Source: Cylindrotheca closterium
Taxonomy: Eukaryota > Bacillariophyta > Bacillariophyceae > Bacillariales > Bacillariaceae
Reading direction: 5' to 3'
Assembly: GCA_933822405.4 (NCBI GenBank)
Contig: CAKOGP040000001.1
Span: 1,513,647-1,577,646 of the forward strand
Length of the DNA stretch: 64,000 nucleotides
Of this stretch, positions 31,591-43,263 are shown piece by piece. The position numbers and the translations under genes are program-made. Below the pieces are notes generated by a model. It searched no databases. It was not told the origin of the DNA and saw nothing but the letters and a program-made list of their open reading frames with translations. The first letter of the stretch is position 1; every line of letters starts with the position of its first letter.

Positions 31591-33389
31591 ATGGCAGAGG
31601 CAAACATTGAGAACGAAGAGCCCCAAAGCACGATTTCTTCCAAGGAAGAAGACAATGAGCCCATGAATCCAGCACTGACGGAACCAGATGCCATGGCAAT
31701 TGCCCAGAGGGCCGAGAGTTCCGCTGCTCCTACAGTCTCCCCAAGACGCAAGAAGGATTTACTAGTCCAGTCACGAAAGGATCGGAGGAAGTGGATTCAA
31801 ATGGTCCCATTGCCGTATACACAAGCTAGAGATCCTACCAACGTTTGGTCATTGGACGATCGCTTGAATGGAGTCCAGTCCTCATTGGCCTGCAAACGCC
31901 TATCTTCTGCCACAAAAGTCTTGTCGGAACTATATGGACTAGAGAGCAATACAAAATCTGCAGAAGAAGTGGCACAACGAGTGGAGGCATTGGTGAGTTT
32001 CTAGGTTTTTGTTATTTGGCATTTTGCACCCTTTTTCTCAATCTTCCGGACGCATCTATCCCATAGATTCAACCATTCAACACAGATGAGGCGCTTCTTG
32101 ATGGAAGTCCTGAAGTCCTAACCGAGGCCTTGAGCAAAGACAATAGTGAGATTGTCAAACACTATCATGAATTTTGGTCCAAGCTGTTGAACCCAGAATG
32201 TGCCATGCTAGTACAGGGAATGCGCAACTACATTCGCAATCTAAAGGACATTACAGATATGGAAAAACTTGCAAAATCTTTGCAAACTTATCTTGATAGT
32301 ACTTTTGAAACAATTACCACTCATGTTGCTTGGAACGATCAGCTGGATGAATACGTTGGGCGATCCTTGGAGTCTTGTGTGTATGGACACGCAAAAGGAC
32401 ATTTGGATACATTGGAATGGAACACATTGTTTACCATGGAGGAGAAAGACTGGATTGATCGACTCGAAAAACTCCAGTTTTTGACGGCGTCGCATTTGGA
32501 AATCAAATGTCTTGAAGATCCAAACTTGAAAATGGACGAAATATTGAAAGGACCCATTGAGGCTATGCTTGCGATTGATCGATACTTTTCACCTTTTGAA
32601 AAACTGCAATGTGTCTTGGCAGTCTACAAGGGCGTGAATGAGTCCTTGACGGAAGCATTGAATCAATCTCAAGGAGATGAGAAGACGTTACCAAGCGCGG
32701 ATGATGTGTTGCCTACCATCATTCTGACCGTACTGAAGGCCAAACCAAGTAAAATGTTCCGCAGTTTGCAATTCATAGACACCTTTGCCACATCAGAAAA
32801 CATGCGCGGAGAAGCAGGGTATGCTTACACCAACCTGTACGGAGCTGTGCAATTCTTGCATGATTTGGACATGGACAAACCAAACTTTTCAATCAGCACC
32901 GAAGATTTCCGTAAAGGCATCGATGAGTCCATGTCGAAGATGAAACAAAAGACTGTCGAATCCAAGGAGGAGAAAATATCTGCTGCTGATTCGGAGCCAT
33001 CTGTCGTTGAAATCTCGGTGCAAGATGTCCGAAATAGTCGACAGAATGGGGATGAAATTGATTTGGTATGGGCATTGGAGCGGCAGCAACAACATCTTGC
33101 CGCAAAGGCACTCAAGGAAGACGACGACGGAGCGAGTCCCTTTTCTGTATCACTCCCAAGTGGTTTTAATCGAACCTATTCATTTCTAGGCACGAAACCA
33201 GAAGACATTCGGATATCTGACTTGCCACACTTGTTGCAGGAATACAAGATGCTGGCACATGTCACCGAAGAGCTGTTGGGTGAGCGGGCTGCGCTTTTGG
33301 CTGCGGACAAGAAGAAGCGAGTTGCACAACGAAAGAATAATGTCGAGGATATTCTGATTGGACAGACTGGGAATTTAAACAAAAAGTAA
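31591..33389 (+). CDS. VPS9-domain protein (Rab5-type GEF)
   Basis: Two exons (31591..31992, 32067..33389; 74-base intron) give 574 residues. VPS9 domains catalyse nucleotide exchange on Rab5-family GTPases in endocytosis. The diagnostic part is LPSADDVLPTIILTVLKAKP followed by GEAGYAYTNLYGAVQFLHDL near residues 335-395; the Asp in ADD and the Tyr in GYAYTN are the expected catalytic positions. The preceding helical bundle (HYHEFWSKLLNPECAM onward) fits the usual HB-VPS9 tandem. The N-terminus is acidic and disordered, and no ubiquitin-binding finger or FYVE domain is visible. The ATG at 31591 (MAEAN) is preferred over 31567. Confidence 0.85.
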
Positions 33390-33719
33390 CAAGCAAAGTA
33401 CCAGGTACTGTACAGTTCTATTCCATTACAATGTTATCCTCAGTACTTGTAGTTCAGTTTCAGTCCAATTTCTGTTTCTGAAAAGGGGATCATGATATGA
33501 TCCTAACTGGGGGATTCAAATTATTGGGAATCGAATCTTTGAAAGATCGCCCTCGATCATGGATACTGCAGATGAAAGTATTGTTGTCAACAATAGTAAT
33601 GCTCCCGCTGCTACCGTGGTGGGGAACTAGAAATCTAGACAATCGTACTAATTGAATCCATCATCGCGAAAATGTTGACCAATTCTGGCGAAAAAGCGTG
33701 AAAGCGAGCAGAAATTGAA
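33390..33719. other. Intergenic, no gene seen
   Basis: These 330 bases separate the VPS9 gene from the dead oxidoreductase. A short hairpin (GGATCAT-GAT-ATGATCC, about 33486-33502) is the only structure noticed. Confidence 0.5.
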
Positions 33720-34980
33720 ATGGCCGAGCAGTACGATGTGATCATTGTCGGGGCTGGTGTTGCTGGGGTTTCTGCTGCCTACCATTTGGTTCAAGCTGGA
33801 GTCAAAAATGGGAGAATCCCTAAGATTCTGGTGATAGATGGAGGTCCTTCCGCAGGAGAAGGATGGGGTTCTCGAAAAAGTGGTACCGCGACTATGAACA
33901 ACTATCCCATTTCGAAGATCAAAATGATGACTCAATTATATGCCGTCCCAACTGTAGAGGACTTTGCGAAACACCACGGGGTCGAGGGAGTGAGGCGATA
34001 CCTCACCGCTACTCAAGGAGACATTCGGATTCAAAAGGCTTTAGCGAAAAAACTTCAGACAGGCTGCTCTCAGGAAAAATAAATCTTGACCGAAATGGGT
34101 TCATACTACGTTTGCTATCCAAAAGATCGTGACGACCTTTACGCTGATTATCAGTTCTACAAGAAATTGAAGTGCTGTAAGAATTGTCAATTCGTAGATG
34201 CTGATCATTTGTCAGAGATTCCCGGATAGAGTCCCAATTTCTCCCTTGGCATGTACTTTCCAGACGACGCTGTGATTGACTTTTCTCAGTATGCAAAGCG
34301 ACTCTTGAAATCTCTTACTTCGAACGCAGATACAAACGTGACTGTCATCTTCGATACCAAGGTGACGGAAGTCGTGGACAATAAGCCATCTGATGGTGCC
34401 GTGATATTAGAATCAGGAGAAACTTTGAATGCAAAAGATGTAGTTGTGACAGGCGCTTTGGGATTTGCTGTGACATTAATCAAGCCGTGCTACTCGTACC
34501 TGGCGCATGTTCACGTCGATAATCCAAAGTATGACAATGTCCAAGAATTGGCTAACTTTTTTACTTGGGGCTACAGCCATGATTGGTGCTTTACTCGTAC
34601 AAATGGAGTCTGAGTTTCGGGAGAGGATCATTTCAGTGCCTATAAGGATCACAAATGTGAGGAGCGATGCGGGCGAATAATTGATTGGGTAACTGCGATC
34701 CCGATGATTGCTTTGGCAACGGTGGTATCCCGCAGCAATATGGGCTTTACTCCGAAACAACCGATGCTGCGCCTTCACTGGGAAAGAGATCTGACGAATC
34801 TTTACTCTGTTATCTTTTGGGGTGCAACGCCTGGGGTCAAGCCACTCTCTCCTATTGCGCTTCTTTGGAACCTGGAATTCTTGCATCTGCCGGAACGAAC
34901 GATGGTAGAGAAAGTGGGCTGACGGAGTTTCAGCATGGATTTCAGCCGATTTTCCGAGCTCCCACACTAGAGTTTTGTGG
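33720..34980 (+). pseudogene. Degenerate FAD-dependent oxidoreductase (DAO type)
   Basis: The frame starts MAEQYDVIIVGAGVAGVSAA, an intact Rossmann GxGxxG FAD-binding motif. It continues in the same frame through a TAA (about 34080), a TAG (about 34227) and a TGA (about 34611). The flanking residues remain protein-like throughout (TEMGSYYVCYPKDRDD, FSLGMYFPDDAVIDFSQYAK, FFTWGYSHDWCFT, VSGEDHFSAYKD). Around 34685 the similarity jumps one frame to DPDDCFGNGGIPQQYGLYSE and CYLLGCNAWGQATLSYCASL, so there is also a frameshift. No GT-AG introns explain the stops. The 3' end abuts the MATE gene. I read it as a fairly recent pseudogene of a flavin amine/amino-acid oxidase-like enzyme. Confidence 0.8.
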
Positions 34981-34982
34981 TG

Positions 34983-36697
34983 TCACTTGGAAGTGTTTCT
35001 ATGCTTCGACACTTCGCTGCTGTCCACTACAGCTTCCGCCCGATGACGATACCAAGCAAATCCAGCCAAGCCTTGACCTAAATAGTAAGCAGTCCACGCG
35101 TACCAGATTCCCTGCGGACTGCTAAGATTCAGGAACCTAGTTGAAAGACAAAGAAAGTTTGCAACCCACAAAGTGCAAAAGGAGACCCCCCATTCCTTTC
35201 GACCGAGTATGATGCCATTCATTGGAAACGCAAATCCCTTTGTAACTACAAAAGAAGCCATCGTTAGACACGCTTCACAATTTCACAATGCTATTTTGTT
35301 CAATCATACTTACGTTGCGCGACAAGAAAGGCAGGGACTACTCCAATTGCAGCTGCGTAAATCTCCGGGCTCTTTGTAAAACTATTCAATATCCTCCTGT
35401 GAAAGATATAGAAAAAGGCAGAAAACCCTCCACTCACAATAGCTCCTGCTGTGAATGATTGTTTGCGGATGTAATGTTGCAGCCTGCTGTTATCAAGAGA
35501 GTCATGAGAGGAATGTCGAGATAGTAATGACTGCGTTGCAATCGATAATCCTTCACAGAGCATCGTTGCCCAGAAACCTAGCTGATATAGAATACTGTAA
35601 GAACTTGCAGCAGAGGGTCCAAGTTTCGCCTAAGGAGTGACAGGATGCCAAAAAGTGGTTGAGGAAATCGAAAGGGGCATTGAATGTAAGAAAGTATTGA
35701 ACTCACAGACTGCCTCGAGCAGTACGAAAAGGCAGTGATTCTTGCAATCGACCTTCCCATAAGGAGACTTCCAGCTTTGAAGTAGTCAGACAGGCCCTGG
35801 ACTATTGCACTCAAAGGTTGCGCAAATGGATTTAGTTTTGGTATCTTCTTCTTCAATATCAGAAACATTGGTAGAAGTGCTAGTGTTCGAGATACTGCGG
35901 ATGACATTGCCGACCCCCTTAATCCCATTTTGAACCACCCTATGAATACGAAGTTACTGAATAGATTGACTACATTGAGAAGAAGGGCACAGAACAGCGG
36001 AGTTGAAGCGTCTCCAAGTCCTGTCACAAACTAGGTGAGATGGTGATATCATTGTCAAATGAAGGTGGTATTCCTACATACCTCTCAATATGTTTGTCCC
36101 CACAAGCCAAAGCGTTGTAGCAGGCATCGCTAGGACATCTAGTCTCAAGAACCCAAGGGCGGGTAGAAACATAGAACTCCTTTCGTCTATCCCCGCGAGA
36201 CCTAGGAGTTGATGCGAACCAGCGAGAAACAGGAAGAGTTGTGCAAAGCCAATGAAGAGAGCGAAATTCAGCGTAGACGCGGCCGCATTGGATAGATCCT
36301 TGCGGTCTTCTGTTCCCATTGCCGATGCTATCATCGATACTGATACCTTGGAAAGTGGGGAATTCAGAAGTTTGGTGCATGACTTTTGAGTTGACTTGGC
36401 AACCCCAATAGCTCCAAGTGAACTCGCATCGATTTCTGAGAGGAACATTCCATCTACGATATCTCCAAATGGTATCGAGGCTTGATGAACAAAGGACCAA
36501 AACGATATCAACAGGAATTCAGCCTTGATATTCTTCTCTTTCTCGTCATAGGTTGGTTGGTTTGATCTGACTTGTCCAGATGATAATTGTTTCTGATCAG
36601 TCAGAGACCTGTGGGAGATAAATGACTGGGCTTGTCTTGGACTCAATAGTACTGCGAATAAGGAAATTGACAGGGAAACTCGCATTCTCTTTCCCAT
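34983..36697 (-). CDS. MATE-family multidrug/organic ion transporter
   Basis: Four exons (36697..36082, 36020..35707, 35581..35314, 35245..34983; introns 61, 125 and 68 bases) give 486 residues. MATE proteins are H+- or Na+-coupled exporters with 12 helices. The N-terminus MGKRMRVSLSISLFAVLLSP has a signal-like segment ending in SF, so plastid or ER delivery is possible. Core segments are ASIPFGDIVDGMFLSEIDAS, SVSMIASAMG, VGTNILRG-LGDASTPLFCAL (joined by splicing) and FWATMLCEGLSIATQSLLSR. The layout resembles plant EDS5-type organelle MATEs (family knowledge). The exon 2 to 3 joint (SRQS-LGFW) is the least certain. Its 3' end touches the pseudogene on the other strand. Confidence 0.75.
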
Positions 36698-36983
36698 GGT
36701 TCCACTGCTCGACTACAGCATTTTATGTTACACTACTGCAGGTCGAAAATGTTGCGTCCAAAAATGAAAATGTCACGAAGTCGAATGAATCAATGAATTC
36801 TGGCTCGCTACACCGACCGGCTATTTATCGTCAATGCAAATATTTAGAAGTGTTGAATAGACGCGTATATTCTGTTCTAAAGGTTGCTATAGAGTATCAT
36901 CAACTGGGAAGAGCTTGTCTTCTTTAAATAGCCTCAGAACGTTTCCATCAACTTGTTCAATTCTTCCCCTTAGATATGAAACT

Positions 36984-37927
36984 TCATCCCCAGTCTTTTG
37001 GTTCTTCTTGCCTGTTACGAGTGACCATGTAGGTACCCTCGCGTTGGTGCCGTGGCATAGGCAACATGTTGTGTGATTGTAGCCAAAATAGTTTTTCGCC
37101 AGTCGGATTTTTCATCATCTGCTTGCTACCACTTAACCCCGATCGGAGCACACAATCGGAGACAGCATTGATACTACAATCATAGCCGCGCCACAATAGC
37201 AACGAGACCGCTTCAAGTTGCGTGTCATACTGGCCAACGCGACAATCAAACGTAGGCAAGGAATGTAGAATGGAAACAGGATCGATTCCCTTTTTGTGAC
37301 ATGCAGCCACTAATTCGTACTGGAACCGAGCTGTAACTGTGGCAGCTGCCAGAGAGCAATACTTTTGCAAGCGACCGCTGTACATGTGCACCTGCTGTTC
37401 GCCTCGAACAATGGAGGCTGGGGCTATCAGGACGGTTAACTCATCAGACTGAGTATATCCACAAGCTCCGCTGAATTTTGTCATCAAGTCAAGACAACAA
37501 GATTGCATTATTGATCCAAAGTCTTCGGAATAATCTTGACTGATGACGCCTTCCTCCGAAGGTGTCTTGTCAGCTTGCTAAAGCCCGTTCCATCACAGCG
37601 GAGCGAGATCCATTTATCCCCTGTTATTTGGGCGCAGCTGGGCTGTTCAGCTTTCTTCAGGGTGTCGCCAAGTTTTGACCAGTCACTTTTTGAAATGAAT
37701 GGAGGCAGCTCATGCAACACGGGAGGAAAACCATTAAAATAGTGATACTGTCGCTCTTTCAGCATTGTTTGAGTCTTTCGTGCCACACTTTTCAGCGAGG
37801 CGGACTCTGATACTGTCGAAGTCATTTCGGGATTTTGAAGATGTTTCATTGTCTCTTTTGACAAATAATGAGCAACAAGCAAAGCAGCAATCCGAAACGT
37901 GCGGCAATGAGACGGCGCGTCGTCCAA
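36984..37927 (-). pseudogene. Thg1-like 3'-5' polymerase, interrupted by a one-base frameshift
   Basis: Two adjoining frames together make one Thg1-family protein. The upstream part (37927 to about 37551) contains KWISLRCDGTGFSKLTRHL, the first metal-binding motif. The downstream part (about 37550 to 36984) contains GYTQSDELTVLIAPASIVRG, the second carboxylate motif, then RLQKYCSLAAATVTARF, PTFDCRVGQYDTQ and LLWRGYDCSINAVSD. Thg1 proteins add nucleotides to tRNA 5' ends in the 3'-5' direction. The frames join at AGGAAGGCGTC (37545-37555), where one extra base, most simply a G, would restore continuity. Everything else is intact, so this may be a sequencing error, a fresh null allele or a real frameshift. 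The proposed start lies only 17 bases from the bestrophin stop. Confidence 0.7.
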
Positions 37928-37944
37928 TGTATGGGACGGTAGAC

Positions 37945-40341
37945 CTACACCTCCATTGTTGCCTCCTCCAGCATATCCGCCCCTGGGCTTTCAGACAAAG
38001 GAACCTCGTTTCTAGTGGACTCAAATGAATTGACCCTTGGGCTTTGGGTCAAAGGCACTTCGTTTTTAGTAGCCTCCAAAGAATTGACCCTTGGCCTTTC
38101 GGACAAAGGTGCCTCGTTTATAGTAGCCTCAAACGTATTGACCCTTGGCCTTTCGGTCAAAGGTACCTCATTTCTAGTAGCCTCAAACGAATTCAACCTT
38201 GGCCTTTCGGACAAAGGTGCCTCGTTTCTAGTAGCCTCAAAAGACTTGACCCTTGGGCTTTCGGTTAAAGGTACATCGGTTCTAGTAGCCTCAAACGTAT
38301 GGACCTCTGGGCTTTCGGTCAAAGGTACCTCGTTTCTGGTAACCTCAAACATATTGACCTCTGGGCTTTCGGTCAAAGGTACCTCGTTTCTGGGAACCTG
38401 AAACGTATTGACCCCTGGGCTTTCGGTCAAAGGTACCTCATTTCTAGTAGCCTCAAACGAATTCAACCTTGGCCTTTCGGACAAAGGTGCCTCGTTTCTA
38501 GTAGCCTGAAACGTATTGAACCCTGGGCTTTCGGGAAACGAAGGTAGATCGTTTCTACTAGTAGGCTCTAGCATAATGGCCCCTGGGCTTTCGGACAAAG
38601 GTAGCTCGTTTCTAGTTTCCGACAGCTTTCTCCTCCTTGGCGATGATGAAACAGTGTTGGTGCCGTCGTCAGCTCTCCAAGAATCGGGATGAAAGCCTGC
38701 CCACATGCACACTAGAGCCTCATTGAGCTGAGCTTGGATGTTGTTCAGAGGCAGATCATTTGGAACCGTGTAGTATGGGTTACTCAACTCGCGAGCTACT
38801 TCATGTGTACCAAGAAAACAAATGACTGTGACCGCGTTGAGTGTACATGCGACGGCCAGATTACCAACAAATCCAGCAAAGAGTAGAGGAAAAATGAAAA
38901 TCGAAAGAAAGGTAAAGAATACTGTCGCTTGGTGGTGCGGAAAGGGAAAGGGCACAAATGCAATTTTCCGACAGTGGTTGTAACTTTTTTTTAGGGAAGG
39001 CGACACAGATTGAAATAAGCGACGGGTCAAAGAGGATACTGTACAATACAGAGATGATCTGTGCGTACTTACGCTGAGATTCCATCAGAGAGGAACTGAT
39101 ACACCCTTGAAATAATTGGCGGAGCAACTTTACCAGTAGAGCCATGCAGATGTTCACGACTGATGAATTCCTTCAACCACATGCTGCAGAGAGCCATCCG
39201 TGCCGATGGACCATTGGCCTGCTGCAACATACGTGCCTCGTTGTCGCTTATGCCGCCAATCACTCGAAAAGGCCGAGCGGCATTGTATAGAGTACGTCGG
39301 AGTTGACTCTTTTGCAAACCTAAAATGTAATACAAGAAACCCCAGATTGGGTTTGTTTCGTAGTATTGCATCTGGATATCAGAGCTCAATTCATCAGGAT
39401 TCACGGGAGGTAAAGGTGCTCCTGGTATGTAAGGAGCAATCGGAGATTCCGCTCCTTCGACATCGCAACGAAGTGTCGACATGGCCACAGCAGATAGAAG
39501 ACTATACAAATGTGCTGCTTCTTGAAGGAACAGCGAAGGTGTTTGACTTTCAAGTCCAGTCAATTGGAGCAAGCGGTTATCTGGATCATTTCCAGCTGCA
39601 AAAGAGGCACTCCATCGCTTCTGTGATACATTGGATGTTGTGCTTGTCTGTTTGCGAAGCTTTGCTGGTAAGAATTTTTTCAGAGTCTTTGAGGAATTAT
39701 TGGATCTGTGCCGTCCTGTAGCTGCATTAGGTTGAAGTCGTTTGCCTTGTTCCCATCTTATGTGTGATTTCTTTCTTTGTTTCTTTTCACCAGACCACCA
39801 TTTCTTCTTTCCATCCTGTTCAGGGACACTGGTGATTGTGTCCCTTGTTACCATTCGTTGCTTCAATCTCTCTCGATCCCGAGTTTCATTGCGCACTTTA
39901 GGGTTAGCACCAAACGCAAGCGGTCGTCTATCATCGTATTGCTTGGCTTGATAATGAAATGCAGCCAAAACGATCGCTGAATCTAATAGTTTGCTGGTCA
40001 TCACGTGAAGTTGGCTTGCGGCTTCCCAATGCTGCAGATCACATCATCGGCATGAGATGGCAAGTAATATTTCGTACAATACCGCCTTGGCATAAACTTA
40101 CCCGATGATAGGAATAATTCAGTCGAAAGACCAACAGGAACCCAATAATCACGACAAAGACGGCCAGTGAATAAGGATGCACAAAGGTGGCTCTATTTTC
40201 CAGCCGTTCATCCAATGTATAATCGTACAAAACAAGCATACCAGTGCTGATTGATGCTGGTATGATAGCACGAAAGACAGCTGATCCATGCCATACGAAT
40301 AGTGTCGTCAATCCAAAACCATCGCTCTTGTAGGTTATCAT
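37945..40341 (-). CDS. Bestrophin-family anion channel with repeat-rich C-terminal tail
   Basis: Three exons (40341..40102, 40031..39073, 38983..37945; introns 70 and 89 bases) give 745 residues. The bestrophin/UPF0187 fold is shown by SAVFRAIIPASISTGML near the N-terminus, VFRLNYSYHR-HWEAASQLH (spliced), PPVNPDELSS, and the C-terminal pore helices FPHHQATVFFTFLSIFIFPL. NPYYTVPNDLPLN closes the channel domain. Bestrophins conduct chloride or bicarbonate, and algal members serve the CO2-concentrating mechanism (family knowledge). No plastid presequence is seen, so location is open. A charged insert of about 140 residues follows the first helices. Residues of about 522-740 form twelve 18-residue repeats. 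Confidence 0.85.
37963..38619 (-). repeat. 54-bp tandem repeat array encoding 18-residue units
   Basis: Twelve units of consensus T-R-N-E-V-P-L-T-E-S-P-x-V-N-x-F-E-A fill the bestrophin tail; the two N-terminal units are slightly longer. Two unit types alternate (PLTESP and PLSERP). An 87-base block is identical at 38151-38237 and 38421-38507, exactly 270 bases or five units apart, which points to recent block duplication or gene conversion. Because the period is a multiple of three, the opposite strand is also open, but it carries no independent coding evidence. Confidence 0.9.
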
Positions 40342-40562
40342 GCTGAAGCAGTTTCGAGGATAATCAACTGGCGCCTTCCGTTCGGGTTCTTCTGCCTGGT
40401 GATTCTTGGAGTGGCGTAGGTGGTTTGTGGTGGGAAGCCAATCCTTTTATTTGGAGTTGTGTGTTTTAGAGTGTAACAGAAAAATTGCAGTAGTCGAACG
40501 GGTCGAATTAAGAGATTCAAACATTTGCGTTTGTTTCAAAACATTTCTGACACTCCAATAGA

Positions 40563-42361
40563 ATGACAATGGCAGTGATGGATGACCTTTACGAGCTGAT
40601 ACAGCGGAGGAATAGACAGGAAACAGACCCCTTCATAGAGATTCACCAAGCAAACGCCACTTTATTGAAACAAATTGACGCTCTCAAGACGAAATGCAAT
40701 GACTTGGAGAGAGAACTGGTGATTGAAAAGGAACATCATCCAGCGGACAGCGCATCGAATGGGGGAAGAGGGGCAGTCCCTCAATCATTATCTCTGAAAC
40801 AAGAAACTAAATTACGAGAAAAGTTGGAGAAATTACAAGAAGAACTGAATGAAAAACTGAAGCAATCTGCAGAAGGGCAATCCAATATCCTTGAATTGAC
40901 GCAAGAGATTTCCTCGTTGAAGGATCTGAACGTGGCCCAAGCCTCCACCATTGCCAATTTGAAGGCAGAGAATGAAAGAAAAGAGAGCGCGATTGACCAC
41001 ATGACCAACGAACTAGTCGATGCCAAATCCAGAACCAAACTTGCCGAACAACAATATACAGGCTTGAAAGACATGATCCGAGTTTTGCAGGATGAAAACG
41101 ACTCTCTCAAAAAGGAGAATGAGCAATTTTCCTCGCGAATGGTCTCGGAGAAAGAGAAAATGATAGACGAAATGAACAAACTGACCGAAATGGTGGACAA
41201 ATACAAGCGAGAAGTTGACCTTTTGCATTCTTTGAAAGAACAAGACGACAAGCGCAAGTCCTGGTTCAAACTTGGAGGCAGGATCAACCAAGAGGAAGGT
41301 ACAGATGGCGATCAGGACGATGGTGAAAGCCGCAAATTTGGATCCTTGGCAGTAGTTGTTCCTTCTGCACCCATGCATACAATCCAAGCCCATAAGGGAG
41401 ATGCCTCTTGCGTCCAATACGATGCCTCTGGAACGGACCTGGTAGCCACGGGTGGTGCCGATTCCATCGTCCAAGTATGGGATACGGCCAGTGGTCAATT
41501 GCGACAAACCTTACGAGGTGGAAGCAGCAATTCTATATTATCTTGTGACATTAGCAATGGGGTAGTCATTGCTGGTGGAAGTGACAAGACGTGTCGGGTT
41601 TGGAATATGAGGACTGGGAGAATGGTACGAACGGCACGGATTTGACACGATATCGCTTGCTTGCTTGTTGTCATTGGCATGCTTATACACTGAACTGTTC
41701 CATTTATCTACTGCAGATCCACCACTTGGTAGGTCATGCCCACAAGATTACCTGTGTCAAACTATTTGGTTCTGAAAAGGGAGTGATTACCGGATCGGCC
41801 GACCGGTCCCTCAAAGTCTGGGATATTTCCCGACAGACCTACAAACAAACCACCACTCTTCGACACAGTTCCACTGCAAATTGTGTCGATGTCAGTCCTG
41901 ATTTGTTTACCGTCGTGACAGCCCACTTGGATGGTGGAGTACGACTGTTCCATCTGCAAACGGGAGAACGATTGTCAGACATTTCTGGGATTCATCAGGG
42001 CGCTGTCACCTCGGTCCAATTTCACCCCAAGGATGCTTCCAAAGTTTTGACCAATGGGATGGATTCTACCTTGAAGATCGTGGACATTCGGACTGGGACT
42101 CCAATACATACCTTTTCCGACGTCCAGTTTCAAACCTCGTATGGATGGGCATCGGCTTCCTTTAGCCCGGATGGATTGTACGTGGGAGCTGGTTCAGCAA
42201 CAGGAATGGTACTGGTTTGGGACGCGGAATCGGGTAAACTACGGAAAAAGCTATCGAATCACCAAAGTTGTGTCTGTGGCTTTGCTTGGAGTCGAGGTGG
42301 AACCAGCGGGCAACAAGTTGCATCTGTCGACAAGAAGGGAGTATTGACCTTGTGGTCATAG
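40563..42361 (+). CDS. ATG16: Autophagy protein ATG16-like, coiled coil plus WD40
   Basis: Two exons (40563..41624, 41717..42361; 92-base intron) give 568 residues. ATG16 binds the ATG12-ATG5 conjugate and directs ATG8 lipidation to membranes. The N-terminal helix DDLYELIQRRNRQETDPFIE fits the ATG5-binding segment. Residues of about 30-230 are coiled coil. A seven-bladed WD40 propeller follows with GGADSIVQVWDTASGQL, GGSDKTCRVWNMRTGRM, TGSADRSLKVWDI and a final VLTLWS. The architecture is animal/plant ATG16L-like rather than the short yeast form. The first ATG (40563) or the in-frame ATG at 40578 may be used. It is divergent from the bestrophin gene, 221 bases apart. Confidence 0.88.
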
Positions 42362-42553
42362 TGACGACGACGATGATGATGAGGATTTGACAGCGTTTCA
42401 GTTTAAATACTTCGTACTGGATCCAAAAAGCATCCTTTCCGAAAACAAAAAGGAAACCATTTTGATTTTTAAAAGTTTTATGATATTTTGGCAGTAGAAT
42501 CAATATAATAATTGTAGTAGTGTATCAATAACTCCATTTGCCTCCAACCACGA

Positions 42554-42602
42554 GGTAGGTAGGTAGGTAGGTTTGTAAGTACACTGTACCGGTAGGTAGG
42601 TA
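42554..42602. repeat. (TAGG)n microsatellite
   Basis: Two short runs of TAGG (about 42554-42571 and 42591-42602) lie between the convergent ATG16 and ATP synthase delta genes. Confidence 0.8.
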
Positions 42603-42634
42603 ACAGAAATATTTTAAATATTAAAAATTAATAT

Positions 42635-43263
42635 CTAAGCCAAATTTAGACCAATTGCCATACCCATAGCCTTGTTGACTTCCATGTCAATTTGTGCCTC
42701 AGCTTGTTCCACCGATCCAGCAGAAGCGGAAGCATAGGCACTCTTGGCAGCCTCGAATTGCGATGTGACAGCCGATGGATCAATGTCGTCCAACTTGACT
42801 GCTTCAGGGCACATAATGTCCTTTAAAAAAAAACAATGGAACGGAGAGGAATGAAAATGAGAATTTTCATTTGTTGGAATGTATGCATGTATATAAACAC
42901 AACGTAAAATTCCATCCGTCAATCCATCAATAGGAATCAATATCAATTACTCACCGTTACCGAGTTTTCGTGGGTCATAGCGTATCCACCAGCGACAAAG
43001 TACTTTTCATCTTCCGATCCCTCCTCGTGGACAATTTGCAAGACTCCAGGCTTGAGTTGAGCAACGTAAGGAACGTGGTTGGGAGTAACTCCGTACTCTC
43101 CCTCAGTTCCAGGAATGCTGACGCTGAACACCGAAGCACCATTGTAGATGGATTCGTAAGGAACCGAAAAGTTGAGGGTCACCGCTTCGGCAGCTTCGGA
43201 GGAGAGTGCTCGGGCAGCAACTGACCGGGAGAGGACCTTTCGTGCAAGAGTTCGAGACAACAT
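42635..43263 (-). CDS. ATP5D: Mitochondrial F1-ATPase delta subunit (bacterial epsilon homologue)
   Basis: Two exons (43263..42955, 42820..42635; 134-base intron) give 164 residues. The subunit is part of the central stalk of mitochondrial ATP synthase. The N-terminus MLSRTLARKVLSRSVAARAL is a typical matrix presequence (Arg/Ser/Ala, no acids). The mature beta-sandwich shows LNFSVPYESIYNGASVFSVS, GTEGEYGVTPNHVPYVAQLK and YFVAGGYAMTHENSVT. The C-terminal helical hairpin is encoded by exon 2. The length is normal for the family. It is head to head with the F1 beta gene, with 310 bases between start codons. Confidence 0.92.

Noticed and set aside
38015..38547. Plus-strand open frames over the bestrophin repeats
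   Set aside because: They follow automatically from a 54-bp period on the opposite strand; no flanking coding sequence.
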